Shown here: in pieces, positions 26,752 to 34,814 of the stretch | Layout: the number at the start of each line of letters is the position of its first letter | Numbering within the stretch: position 1 is the first letter of the stretch | NCBI RefSeq assembly: GCF_001854185.1 | Contig: NZ_CP017603.1 | Coordinates: 3,224,001 to 3,288,000, forward strand | Origin: Clostridium formicaceticum | Lineage (GTDB): Bacteria > Bacillota > Clostridia > Peptostreptococcales > Natronincolaceae | Reading direction: 5' to 3' | DNA: 64,000 nucleotides | Position numbers and translations under genes: made by a program | The notes under the pieces: model-generated | The model's input: only the letters and a program-made list of their open reading frames with translations | Databases searched by the model: none | What the model was told of the DNA's origin: nothing

Positions 26752-27995
26752 AAAAAGTTGAACTATTAGCACCAGCAGGGGACTTAGAAAGATTAAAGAT
26801 AGCCGTTATCTATGGTGCTGATGCCGTCTATCTAGGGGGAGAAATTTTTGGATTAAGGGCAGCAGCTAAAAACTTTAACTTAGAGGATCTGGAGGAAGGC
26901 GTAAAATTTGCCCATCAAAGAGGAGTAAAGGTTTTTGTTACCACGAATATTATCCCCCACAATGAAGACCTAGAGGCTTTGCCTCAGTATTTAAGGGAAA
27001 TAGAAAAAGTAGGGGTAGACGGGGTAATTGTATCAGACCCTGGAACCTTTGCTATTATCAGAGAAACCGTCCCGAATGTGGAGGTGCATATAAGCACGCA
27101 GGCAAATAACACAAATCATAGCACAGTAACCTTTTGGCATAAGTTGGGAGCTAAGCGGGTTGTATTAGCTAGGGAGCTGTCCTTTGATGAAATCAAGGAA
27201 ATTAGAAAACATATTTCTAATGAAATTGAATTAGAGGCATTTGTTCATGGGGCCATGTGTATTTCCTATTCTGGCAGATGTCTTCTCAGCAATTACATGG
27301 CTGGAAGGGACGCAAATCGTGGGGAATGTGCCCATCCATGCCGTTGGAATTATTATCTAGTAGAAGAAAAAAGACCTGGAGAATACATGCCCATCATAGA
27401 AGACGAAAAGGGTAGCTATATTATGAATTCTAAAGATCTTTGCATGATTGAATATATTCCAGAGTTGATAGAATCTGGTATAAATAGCTTGAAGATTGAA
27501 GGCAGAATGAAGACAACCTACTACGTGGCTACCATTATTAGGGCTTATCGTATGGCTATTGATGCTTATTATGATAATCCGAAAGAATGGAAGTGCTTAC
27601 CAGAATGGTTGCGGGAAATTAAAAAAGCAAGTCACAGAGATTTTACCACTGGGTTTTATTTAGATAAGCCTGATCATAAAGAGCATATCTATGGAGATAA
27701 ATCCTATATAAGAGGTTATAGCTTTATTGGTATGATAAAAGCATATGATGAAACAACACAAATTGCTACTGTGCAGCAAAGAAATCGCTTCTTTTCAGGA
27801 GATGATATAGAGATCATAGGACCAAGTAAAGAAGTGATAAAGATGAAGATTGAGAAAATGTGGAATGAAGAAGGAGAGGAAATAGAAGTGGCACCTCATC
27901 CTAAGCAAATTGTAAAATTTAAAGTAAAACATAAAGTAGAACCCTACTACATTCTTAGAAGGGAAAGAGCAGAAGAAGAAAATGAAGAGAGGTAG
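26748..27995 (+). CDS. trhP: U32-family tRNA uridine-34 hydroxylation protein
   Basis: A 415-residue peptidase-U32-family protein (YrrO/YegQ-like). In E. coli and B. subtilis this family performs prephenate-dependent hydroxylation of U34 in tRNA (TrhP). Family marks are ELLAPAGDLERLKIAV, GADAVYLGG, the signature EAFVHGAMCISYSGRCLLSNY, and the conserved Cys set (MCISYSGRC, GECAHPCRW) that is thought to hold an Fe-S cluster. Single-copy form here, whereas B. subtilis has two paralogues. ATG overlaps the trmR stop. Confidence 0.85.
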   Translation: MKKVELLAPAGDLERLKIAVIYGADAVYLGGEIFGLRAAAKNFNLEDLEEGVKFAHQRGVKVFVTTNIIPHNEDLEALPQYLREIEKVGVDGVIVSDPGTFAIIRETVPNVEVHISTQANNTNHSTVTFWHKLGAKRVVLARELSFDEIKEIRKHISNEIELEAFVHGAMCISYSGRCLLSNYMAGRDANRGECAHPCRWNYYLVEEKRPGEYMPIIEDEKGSYIMNSKDLCMIEYIPELIESGINSLKIEGRMKTTYYVATIIRAYRMAIDAYYDNPKEWKCLPEWLREIKKASHRDFTTGFYLDKPDHKEHIYGDKSYIRGYSFIGMIKAYDETTQIATVQQRNRFFSGDDIEIIGPSKEVIKMKIEKMWNEEGEEIEVAPHPKQIVKFKVKHKVEPYYILRRERAEEENEER

Positions 27996-28018
27996 TACAA
28001 AAGCGTAAATGGTTTAAT

Positions 28019-28058
28019 CCCCTGTAGATTTGGTGATAATAAAAAAAAATACAGGGGG
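28019..28058 (+). promoter_or_regulatory. Hairpin that contains the Shine-Dalgarno of the PBP gene
   Basis: CCCCTGTA (28019-28026) pairs with TACAGGGG (28050-28057), and GGGGG (28054-28058) is also the SD, six bases before ATG 28065. A T run follows the stem (28059-28064), so the structure can also read as a terminator for trhP. It may couple termination and translation control. Confidence 0.55.
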
Positions 28059-28064
28059 TTTTTT

Positions 28065-29750
28065 ATGAGGAGAGCACAAAAAAAAGAAAAGAAAAAAGAA
28101 TTGGTTTACATAAAAAGATTATGGTTTATAGGAATTGTAAGTACCATGATGATTTTACTATTAATGATGCGGCTCTTTTATATACAAGTGATGCAGTATG
28201 ATTTTTATCTAAAGGAAGTGAATAAACAAAGGCAAATCAACATTCCTATCAATAGTGGAAGAGGCATGATTTTTGATCGTAATCTTATCCCCTTGACAGA
28301 GCGTGAAGAAGAAAAGGTTGTTGTGATTTTTCCTCAACTATTTATCCCTAATGAAGAAAATTTAGGGTTTTTAAGTGAAATTACTGGGGAAGCAAAAGAT
28401 GAATTAAGCAATAGAATAAATCAGGCCAGTTATCCCATCGAAATTTCTATTGCTAAGGAAATTGATTGGGGAGATAGAAGAGTACTTGGCACAAGAGGGT
28501 TGTTTGTTATTGGCAAGAGACAAAGATATGAAAACTTTCCACTTCTAACCCATGTAATCGGCTATATCAATCAAGTAGATAAAAAGGGTATGGCAGGCAT
28601 TGAAAAGGCTTTAGATCCAATTTTGATGGGAAGTTTAGGGGATAGCTTAGTTGCAACATTGGATGGAAGGAAACGGTTTTTACCGGGAGAAGGATTTTCA
28701 GTTGCTAGCAACACAATGAAGCAAAATGACATTCGTCTCACCATTGATTATCACCTTCAAAAAGTGGTGGAAGAGGTGATAGATCAGCATAAAAAAAATG
28801 GTGCTATTATTCTTTCAGACATAGAAACTGGGGAAATATTAGCCCTTGTCAGTAGACCTAATTATAATCCTAATACAATATTAAAGCATATCAACAGCAG
28901 CGGAGATGAACTTTATAACAAAGCCATACAAATGACCTTTCCACCAGGCTCTGTATTTAAAATTGTCGTGGCAGCGGAAGCTATAGAAAAGGGTGCGGTT
29001 GCTTTGGATGACGTATTCTATTGCAGTGGCTCGGAGGAAATTGGCAGCATTGAGATAAAGTGCAATGCTCATGACAAGGGAGGGAACGAAGAAATCACCT
29101 TTGAAAGGGCCTTTGCAGAATCCTGTAACTCCACTTTTATTCAGCTAGGACAGAGGCTAGGGGCAGAAAACCTTATGGAAATGGCAAAGAATTTGGGCTT
29201 AGGTGAGGTGGTTGGTATAGGATTACTGGAGGAGGAAAAGGGAAGTTTACCTGCTGAAGATCACTTGTTGGGACCCGCTATAGGAAATATATCTATTGGG
29301 CAAGGGGATATTGAAGTTACTCCCCTGCAAATTAATCAATTGACGCAAATTATTGCTAACAATGGGATAAAACAACCTTTGGTTTTGTTGAGGGATATTT
29401 TAGATAATTATACTACTGTGCAGAGCTTTGAAACTAAGGAGAATAAAAGAGTGTTATCGGAAAAGACCGCCAAGACCCTCCAGCAGATGATGCATTCGGT
29501 TATGACGGTAGGAACAGGAAGAAACATAGGAGAACTTGCCAGTATCACTGCTGGAAAAACCGGCACAGCTCAATCTTCACAAAAAGGAAAAAGTGTTTTA
29601 CATGCTTGGTTTACAGGATATTATCCAGTAAATCATCCTAAGTATGCCATTACTGTATTAATACAAGAAGGAGGATCGGGAGGAAGGGTAGCAGTTCCTA
29701 TATTCAAGGAAATACTAGAAAAAATGATATATCTGGGTTATTATAAGTAG
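28065..29750 (+). CDS. Class B penicillin-binding protein (peptidoglycan transpeptidase)
   Basis: A 561-residue membrane-anchored transpeptidase. One helix (about 22-46) is followed by a PBP dimerisation domain (SGRGMIFDRN) and a transpeptidase domain with all three motifs: SVFK (nucleophile Ser296), SCN (in AESCNSTF) and KTGTAQ (Lys498). It cross-links peptidoglycan in the periplasm-like zone. It is shorter than FtsI/PBP2b and lacks PASTA repeats. Its position directly before sigK suggests a sporulation role similar to SpoVD-type enzymes, but the location alone does not prove this. Confidence 0.85.
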   Translation: MRRAQKKEKKKELVYIKRLWFIGIVSTMMILLLMMRLFYIQVMQYDFYLKEVNKQRQINIPINSGRGMIFDRNLIPLTEREEEKVVVIFPQLFIPNEENLGFLSEITGEAKDELSNRINQASYPIEISIAKEIDWGDRRVLGTRGLFVIGKRQRYENFPLLTHVIGYINQVDKKGMAGIEKALDPILMGSLGDSLVATLDGRKRFLPGEGFSVASNTMKQNDIRLTIDYHLQKVVEEVIDQHKKNGAIILSDIETGEILALVSRPNYNPNTILKHINSSGDELYNKAIQMTFPPGSVFKIVVAAEAIEKGAVALDDVFYCSGSEEIGSIEIKCNAHDKGGNEEITFERAFAESCNSTFIQLGQRLGAENLMEMAKNLGLGEVVGIGLLEEEKGSLPAEDHLLGPAIGNISIGQGDIEVTPLQINQLTQIIANNGIKQPLVLLRDILDNYTTVQSFETKENKRVLSEKTAKTLQQMMHSVMTVGTGRNIGELASITAGKTGTAQSSQKGKSVLHAWFTGYYPVNHPKYAITVLIQEGGSGGRVAVPIFKEILEKMIYLGYYK

Positions 29751-29867
29751 TGTAAAAAAAGGATCAAGACTGACAATCTCAATTAAAAAAGTACGTGCAC
29801 ATATAGATCTTCCCCAACATATTATTTAGAGGGACCTATTTTACGGGTTTTAAGGGGGATGATAGAT

Positions 29868-30572
29868 ATGTTATGTATTTTAACAGAATTATTCATGACA
29901 ATGGTAAAACCATTTTTATTTAGTCTATCCTATATATCCAGTAACATTTCTTTTCCACAACCACTTACACCAGAAGAAGAGGAGATGTATCTAGAACGCT
30001 ATGAACAAGGTGATGAGGAAGCTAGAAATGTATTAGTAGAAAGAAATCTCCGATTGGTAGCACATATCGTTAAAAAGTATGGGAATATAGGCTGCGATGT
30101 GGATGATTTAATTTCTATTGGAACCATTGGATTAATTAAAGGGATTACTACCTTCGATAGAAACAAAGGCACGAGATTAGCTACATATGCGGCTCGATGC
30201 ATAGAAAATGAGATTCTCATGACGATCCGTGCTAGCAAGAAAATAAAAACAGAAGTATCTTTACAGGACCCTATTGGTGTGGACAGGGAGGGAAATGAAA
30301 TCTCCCTAATAGATATTTTGGGAACAGAACCAGATGAAGTATTAAATGAAGTAGAATTAAAAATGCAAGTGAAGAAACTGTATAAAAAAATGGCTAGTGT
30401 ATTGAAAAAAAGAGAGTTGATGGTGTTGGAGTTAAGATATGGTATATCTAATGGTGGTAGGAAAACCCAAAGAGAAATAGCAAAACTTTTAGGTATTTCT
30501 AGATCTTATGTTTCGAGAATAGAGAAAAGAGCTATTAAAAAATTATATAAATCCTTTGATATGAAGGAGTAA
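29868..30572 (+). CDS. sigK: RNA polymerase sporulation sigma factor SigK
   Basis: A 234-residue sigma-70-family factor of the late mother-cell type. Residues 1-~20 are a hydrophobic pro-sequence (MLCILTELFMTMVKPFLF...), as in pro-SigK. Region 2 follows with NLRLVAHIVKKY and the -10 contact TFDRNKGTRLATYAARCIENEI, and region 4 has a C-terminal HTH (KTQREIAKLLGISRSYVSRIEKRAIKKL). The start is ATG 29868, nine bases after AAGGGGG; ATG 29859 lies on the SD. The gene is unbroken, so no skin prophage is present. A CATATTAT at 29818-29825 could be a SigE-like -10, but its spacing is not convincing. Confidence 0.9.
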   Translation: MLCILTELFMTMVKPFLFSLSYISSNISFPQPLTPEEEEMYLERYEQGDEEARNVLVERNLRLVAHIVKKYGNIGCDVDDLISIGTIGLIKGITTFDRNKGTRLATYAARCIENEILMTIRASKKIKTEVSLQDPIGVDREGNEISLIDILGTEPDEVLNEVELKMQVKKLYKKMASVLKKRELMVLELRYGISNGGRKTQREIAKLLGISRSYVSRIEKRAIKKLYKSFDMKE

Positions 30573-30578
30573 AATTAT

Positions 30579-30620
30579 AGAATAAATATCTAGATCGTTT
30601 TCTATCTAGATATTTATTCT
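30579..30620. terminator. 17-bp perfect AT-rich hairpin after sigK
   Basis: AGAATAAATATCTAGAT (30579-30595) is the exact inverse of 30604-30620 with an 8-base loop. It is followed by TATTTGTG rather than a T run, but its stability suggests a terminator. Confidence 0.6.
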
Positions 30621-30771
30621 TATTTGTGTCGAATCATAGAAATTCATTTAGAAAAAATAAGGAAAATGTTGAAATTTACTTATTTCCAAGGAAATAAGAG
30701 CAACCAAAGAACCATTCCTTAAGGGCAAATATAATGAAGATTTCCTACAATATTTACCACTTAGTTTGTGG

Positions 30772-30777
30772 TATAAT
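30772..30777 (+). promoter_or_regulatory. Extended -10 promoter element
   Basis: TATAAT preceded by TGTGG gives an extended -10 (TGxTATAAT). No good -35 is seen at 16-18 bp. The likely target is the zinc-ribbon gene 89 bases downstream. Confidence 0.5.
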
Positions 30778-30865
30778 GATATTAATTACTTAAGTATGCA
30801 GGGTAAATGATCTGTCTAAAAAGTAGTTGTTTAACCAAATCTATTATAGTAAGGTAGGGAATGCT

Positions 30866-31309
30866 ATGGATAAACATAAAGGCTATTTAGGAGGAAGGAC
30901 CTGTAGAAGGTGTAAAAAAATTATAAACGAAAAATCTTTATATGACTATTGCGCTGAATGCTACAAAAAAGTTGAAGATGTTTTCAATAGCATTAGAGAA
31001 TATTTAAGGGAATATCCTGGGGCAACCGCTTTTGAGATGGAGCAAAGACTAGGAATTCCTATACATGTAATTAACAACTTTGTTAGAGATGGCAGATTGA
31101 TAGAAATACCTAATGCCTATCTAAATATGGAATGTCTTCGATGTGGCTGTCTTTTGATTTCTGCCCATCATAAATATTGCCCTGTTTGTGAAATCGCTAT
31201 AAAAAAGGAATTAGAAAAAGCGAAGGAGTCTTTGACTATAAGTATGGAAAAAAGTGAAAATGAAGGTGCTAAAATGCATTACAAAGCTCATACAAGAAAG
31301 AGTGACTAG
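30866..31309 (+). CDS. Zinc-ribbon/HTH protein of the YvyF (flagellar operon) type
   Basis: A 147-residue protein with an N-terminal four-Cys ribbon (CRRCKK and CAECYKK), a central MerR-like HTH (ATAFEMEQRLGIPIHVINNFVRDGRLIEI) and a second Cys set (CLRCGCLL, CPVC). This order is that of TIGR03826/YvyF proteins, which occur in flagellar loci but whose biochemical role is uncertain. No flagellar gene is adjacent here. ATG 30866 is preferred to TTG 30827 because GGTAGGGA lies just upstream and the extra 13 residues look non-conserved. Confidence 0.7.
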   Translation: MDKHKGYLGGRTCRRCKKIINEKSLYDYCAECYKKVEDVFNSIREYLREYPGATAFEMEQRLGIPIHVINNFVRDGRLIEIPNAYLNMECLRCGCLLISAHHKYCPVCEIAIKKELEKAKESLTISMEKSENEGAKMHYKAHTRKSD

Positions 31310-31411
31310 AAAAACTTTTGTAGCAGCAGTTTAAATTTTATTATTTTCTCTAATAATAAGAGGGATAGATGGAGAAAAAATAAGCTATAGAGGATATGAT
31401 GAGGTGAAGAA

Positions 31412-31915
31412 ATGAAACTTTTAACGCCAGACTTATATGTAGAATCTATACTGCATTTAGATTTGGAAAAACTAAAAACACGAAATATAAAGGGTTTGAT
31501 CATTGATATTGATAATACATTGGTGGCATGGGATATTAAATACGCAAGTGAAGAAGCCAAGGAATGGCTGCTTAACCTAAAAAAAGAAGGTTTTGAGGTA
31601 TGTCTTGTGTCCAATAACACAGAGGATAGGGTGGTTACTTTTAATGAAGCATTGCAGTTGCCAGCTATTCATCGTGCCACGAAACCTAGGCGAGGCGCTT
31701 TTAGAAAGGCTATGAGAAAGATGGGAACAGATGTACATAATACAGCAGTAATAGGAGATCAAATATTTACTGATGTTCTAGGCGGCAATAGAATGGGCCT
31801 GTTTACAGTTTTAGTGGTGCCAATAGAAAGTAAAGAATTTTGGTGGACAACTCTGGTAAGAAAGGTTGAAAGACATGTTTTAAGGGTGGTATTAAAGGAG
31901 CATAGGGGGGACTAA
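31412..31915 (+). CDS. yqeG: YqeG-family HAD phosphatase
   Basis: A 167-residue HAD subfamily IIIA phosphatase. Motif I is DIDNTLVAWD, motif II SNN, the Lys of motif III in TKPRRGAF and motif IV GDQIFTDVLGGNRMG. YqeG-like proteins are related to phosphatidylglycerophosphate phosphatase Gep4/PgpP. It lies five bases before aroE, a common clostridial neighbour, and SD GAGGTGA precedes the ATG. Confidence 0.88.
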   Translation: MKLLTPDLYVESILHLDLEKLKTRNIKGLIIDIDNTLVAWDIKYASEEAKEWLLNLKKEGFEVCLVSNNTEDRVVTFNEALQLPAIHRATKPRRGAFRKAMRKMGTDVHNTAVIGDQIFTDVLGGNRMGLFTVLVVPIESKEFWWTTLVRKVERHVLRVVLKEHRGD

Positions 31916-31920
31916 GTAAG

Positions 31921-32787
31921 ATGAAAGGGAGTATTAATGGAAAGACGAAAACGATATGTTTACTGGGAAATCCGGTGGAACACAGTTTTTCTCCTGTTAT
32001 ACATAACTATGGATTTGATCAACAAGGTATAAATTGTGTTTATGTAAATCATAAGGTAGAGGATGAAGATTTAAAGGCAGCAGTTGAAGGGATGAAGGCG
32101 CTGGGCTATTTGGGCTGTAATGTAACCTACCCACATAAAATAAACATTATGAACTACTTAGATGAACTGACGGAAGAAGCTAGGCTTATTGGTGCTGTCA
32201 ATACTGTAAAAAACCAAAATGGAAGGTTCGTTGGATATAATACTGATGGTATGGGATTTGTAAAGGGATTATTGAGGAAGGGCATAGATCTAAATGGAAA
32301 AAAAATATGTATGTTAGGGGCTGGAGGTGCTGCTAAAAGTATAGCAGTAGCTCTAGCCATTCATTTTGATTGCAGCATAGCTATTTGTAATAGGCGTTTT
32401 GAAAGTGCTATAAAGATTCTTAATGTTATCAATAATATTAAAGAAGCACGCGAAGAAAAACATAAATATGTGGCACCTGAGGATTTGGACACCACGAAAA
32501 TAGATATCCTCATTAACTGCACCCCGGTAGGTATGGTACCTAATGAGGATGTGGTACCCTTTGAAGATAGGATAGAATTTCATGAAAACTTAATTGTAAG
32601 TGATTTGATCTATCATCCATTTGAAACAGCGCTGCTAAAAAAAGCAAAAAAACATGGTTGTAAAATTCATCATGGGCTTGATATGCTGATTGATCAAGGA
32701 ATTTTAGCTTTTGAAATTTGGACAGGAGAGAAACTTGAGTTTGAAAGTCTTAAGCAGCTATTATGGGAAATTATCTACAAGCAATAA
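31921..32787 (+). CDS. aroE: Shikimate dehydrogenase
   Basis: A 288-residue NADPH-dependent enzyme that converts 3-dehydroshikimate to shikimate in chorismate synthesis. The substrate part has GNPVEHSFSPVIHN and NVTYPHK (catalytic Lys), and the catalytic Asp is in YNTDG. The Rossmann turn is MLGAGGAAKSIA and the cofactor-selecting segment follows in CNRRFE. The final GLDMLIDQGILAFEIWTG is canonical. Another chorismate gene, aroQ, is at 50820, separated by the pilus locus. Confidence 0.95.
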   Translation: MKGSINGKTKTICLLGNPVEHSFSPVIHNYGFDQQGINCVYVNHKVEDEDLKAAVEGMKALGYLGCNVTYPHKINIMNYLDELTEEARLIGAVNTVKNQNGRFVGYNTDGMGFVKGLLRKGIDLNGKKICMLGAGGAAKSIAVALAIHFDCSIAICNRRFESAIKILNVINNIKEAREEKHKYVAPEDLDTTKIDILINCTPVGMVPNEDVVPFEDRIEFHENLIVSDLIYHPFETALLKKAKKHGCKIHHGLDMLIDQGILAFEIWTGEKLEFESLKQLLWEIIYKQ

Positions 32788-32819
32788 AAAATTGCCTCTA
32801 AATGAAGGGGCAATTTTTT
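32786..32819 (+). terminator. Rho-independent terminator of yqeG-aroE
   Basis: AAAAATTGCCTCT pairs with AAGGGGCAATTTTTT around AAATG. It isolates the housekeeping genes from the pilus locus. Confidence 0.8.
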
Positions 32820-32873
32820 ATATATTAAATAAAACTCTAAAAGATGTTAAGAAAAATGGAAAATCAGGAGGAA

Positions 32874-32900
32874 TTTACAATTATTTATAGAATATATATT
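32874..32900 (+). promoter_or_regulatory. Likely promoter of the pilus leader
   Basis: TTTACA (32874-32879) and TATATT (32895-32900) lie 15 bp apart, slightly short. A start near 32908 would include the whole predicted aptamer. A second TATATT at 32929-32934 is too near the aptamer to serve it. Confidence 0.4.
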
Positions 32901-32935
32901 TCATAAGTGGTAAAGTTTAACATAATTGTATATTC

Positions 32936-33015
32936 AGTCAATAAAAGGATAGAACAGAAGAACTACAGCTATATTTGGACGCTTAAGCTGTAGGGATGTA
33001 GTGGCGTAACCGGCT
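32936..33015 (+). ncRNA. Class II cyclic-di-GMP riboswitch aptamer
   Basis: The leader of the pilus operon fits the layout of the class II c-di-GMP aptamer known from Clostridium. A P2-like stem CTACAGCT...AGCTGTAG encloses TATTTGGACGCTT, like TAAATTGGGCACTT in the C. acetobutylicum aptamer. The 3' side GTAGTGGCGTAACCGGC parallels GTAGTGCAACCGACC. The pseudoknot ACGC/GCGT here replaces GCAC/GTGC, a covariation. P1 can form from AGTC (32936-32939) and GGCT (33012-33015). Those GGCT bases also start the terminator stem, so ligand-stabilised P1 should prevent termination and turn pili on. Class II switches precede T4P genes in C. difficile. Confidence 0.68.
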
Positions 33016-33049
33016 AACAATGATATAGATTGTTAGCCTTTGCTTTTTT
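33012..33049 (+). terminator. Riboswitch expression platform: intrinsic terminator
   Basis: GGCTAACA (33012-33019) pairs with TGTTAGCC (33031-33038), followed by TTTGCTTTTTT. Its first four bases overlap the predicted P1 3' strand of the aptamer, so the two structures exclude each other. Confidence 0.82.
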
Positions 33050-33111
33050 GCAGGAAAAGTTTTGAAGTTTTTATCTGTTTGAAGCTATTGAATGATAAAG
33101 GGGCTGACATC

Positions 33112-34797
33112 ATGATTACTAAAAACATGCGATTGGGTGATATCCTTCTTCGTTCTGGATTAATTACCGAAGAAGAATTGAAAACTGCTCTTGACCTTCA
33201 AAAGAAAAGAGGCAAAAAATTAGGAGAACTATTGATTGAAGAGGGCTTTGTGACGGAAAATCAGATCATTGAAGTCCTTGAATTTCAGCTAGGTGTACCT
33301 CATATGAATTTAAATAAATATTATATTAATCCACAGGCACCTAAAAAAATCAGTGAAAATTTAGCACGTAAACACTTGCTGATTCCTATAAATATCATCG
33401 GTGAAAAACTGATTGTTGCTATGGCAGATCCACTAAACATATTGGCGGTAGATGATGTAAAGCTGACAACTGGGTTAGATGTAGATGTTGTCATTGCCAC
33501 CACCAATGATATATTAAACGCCATCAACAAATATTTTGACAACAGAGAAGTAGCAGAGCAAGCTATAGAGGAATTTACTACACAGCAAAGACCGCAAGAA
33601 ACAGATGAAAAGGATAGTCAGCTTCAAGCTGATATCAACAATGCGCCTGTTGTAAAGCTAGTCAATACCATCATTACCCAGGCTGTAAAATCTAAGGCCA
33701 GTGACATCCATATTGAGCCCTTTGAAAAAAATGTCCGTATTCGCTATCGGATTGATGGGGATTTAAAAGAAATTATGACACCGGCGAAGGCAACCCATTC
33801 AGCTATTGTTACACGAATAAAAATCATCAGCAAACTAGATATCTCTGAAAAAAGGGTACCTCAGGATGGAAGAGTTGAAATTATGATAGAAAATCGCCCC
33901 ATTGATATGCGGGTCTCTGTGCTGCCCACCGTCTATGGAGAAAAAGTTGTTATACGTTTATTAGATAGGAGCAGCATTGTTATAAAAAAAGAGCAACTTG
34001 GATTTACACAACAAAACTTAAAGCTTTTTAATAGCATTATAAAAAGTCCCGAAGGAATTATTTTGCTCACTGGACCAACAGGCAGCGGTAAAACCACCAC
34101 ATTGTACACCATGCTACAGGAACTTAATGAAGTTAATAAAAATATCATTACGGTAGAGGACCCTGTAGAATACAGACTGGATGGTATTAATCAAGTGCAG
34201 GTGAACATCAAGGCAGGCATGACCTTTGCAGCGGGGCTAAGATCGATACTTCGTCAAGACCCTGACATTATTATGGTAGGGGAAATCAGAGATGTAGAAA
34301 CCGCACAAATAGCAGTAAGAGCAGCTATAACGGGGCATTTGGTTTTAAGTACCCTTCATACCAATGATACCGCCAGCTCTATTGCAAGACTGATGGATAT
34401 GGGCATCGATACTTATCTAGTGGCTTCTTCTGTGGTGGGAATTATTGCCCAAAGGCTTGTAAAAAAAGTCTGTGTACATTGTAAAATCACTTATCAGCCT
34501 ACAGAAGAAGAAAAGCTCATTCTGCAGGAACAAGGGGAATTCCTATTGCATAAGGGAAAGGGATGTAATGCCTGCAACAATACCGGTTATTTAGGAAGAA
34601 CCGCTATTCATGAAATTATGCCAATAAATAGGGAAATAAGGATGTTGATTAATAGACATGCTGAAAGTGATTTGATCAAAGACAAAGCCCTTGAAGCTGG
34701 GATGTTAACCCTTTTTGAATCCTGTAGATTGCTGGTACTAAAGGGGGTTACTACTGTAGATGAGCTACTAAGAGTAACCTATAGCGTAGACATTTAG
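33112..34797 (+). CDS. pilB: Type IV pilus assembly ATPase (extension motor)
   Basis: A 561-residue GspE/PilB ATPase. N-terminal MshE-type domain (~5-140; LGDILLRSGLITEEEL, LGELLIEEGFVTE), which in MshE proteins binds c-di-GMP through RLGxxL-type repeats, then the T2SSE core with Walker A GPTGSGKTTTLY (~320), Asp box, Walker B IIMVGEIRD and His box. Four Cys in CVHCK and CNACNN form the zinc site. The start is ATG 33112 with AAAGGGG upstream; the open frame to 33040 runs through the terminator and is not used. First gene of the pilus operon. Confidence 0.93.
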   Translation: MITKNMRLGDILLRSGLITEEELKTALDLQKKRGKKLGELLIEEGFVTENQIIEVLEFQLGVPHMNLNKYYINPQAPKKISENLARKHLLIPINIIGEKLIVAMADPLNILAVDDVKLTTGLDVDVVIATTNDILNAINKYFDNREVAEQAIEEFTTQQRPQETDEKDSQLQADINNAPVVKLVNTIITQAVKSKASDIHIEPFEKNVRIRYRIDGDLKEIMTPAKATHSAIVTRIKIISKLDISEKRVPQDGRVEIMIENRPIDMRVSVLPTVYGEKVVIRLLDRSSIVIKKEQLGFTQQNLKLFNSIIKSPEGIILLTGPTGSGKTTTLYTMLQELNEVNKNIITVEDPVEYRLDGINQVQVNIKAGMTFAAGLRSILRQDPDIIMVGEIRDVETAQIAVRAAITGHLVLSTLHTNDTASSIARLMDMGIDTYLVASSVVGIIAQRLVKKVCVHCKITYQPTEEEKLILQEQGEFLLHKGKGCNACNNTGYLGRTAIHEIMPINREIRMLINRHAESDLIKDKALEAGMLTLFESCRLLVLKGVTTVDELLRVTYSVDI

Positions 34798-34814
34798 TGG
34801 GGAGGTGAGAAAAT

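Noticed and set aside
29801-29825. SigE promoter of sigK
   Set aside because: The -10 CATATTAT is fair but the -35 match and spacing are poor; not strong enough to list.
33040-33111. N-terminal extension of pilB from TTG 33040
   Set aside because: It is translated from the terminator tail and lacks an SD; ATG 33112 has one and begins the conserved MshE-type domain.
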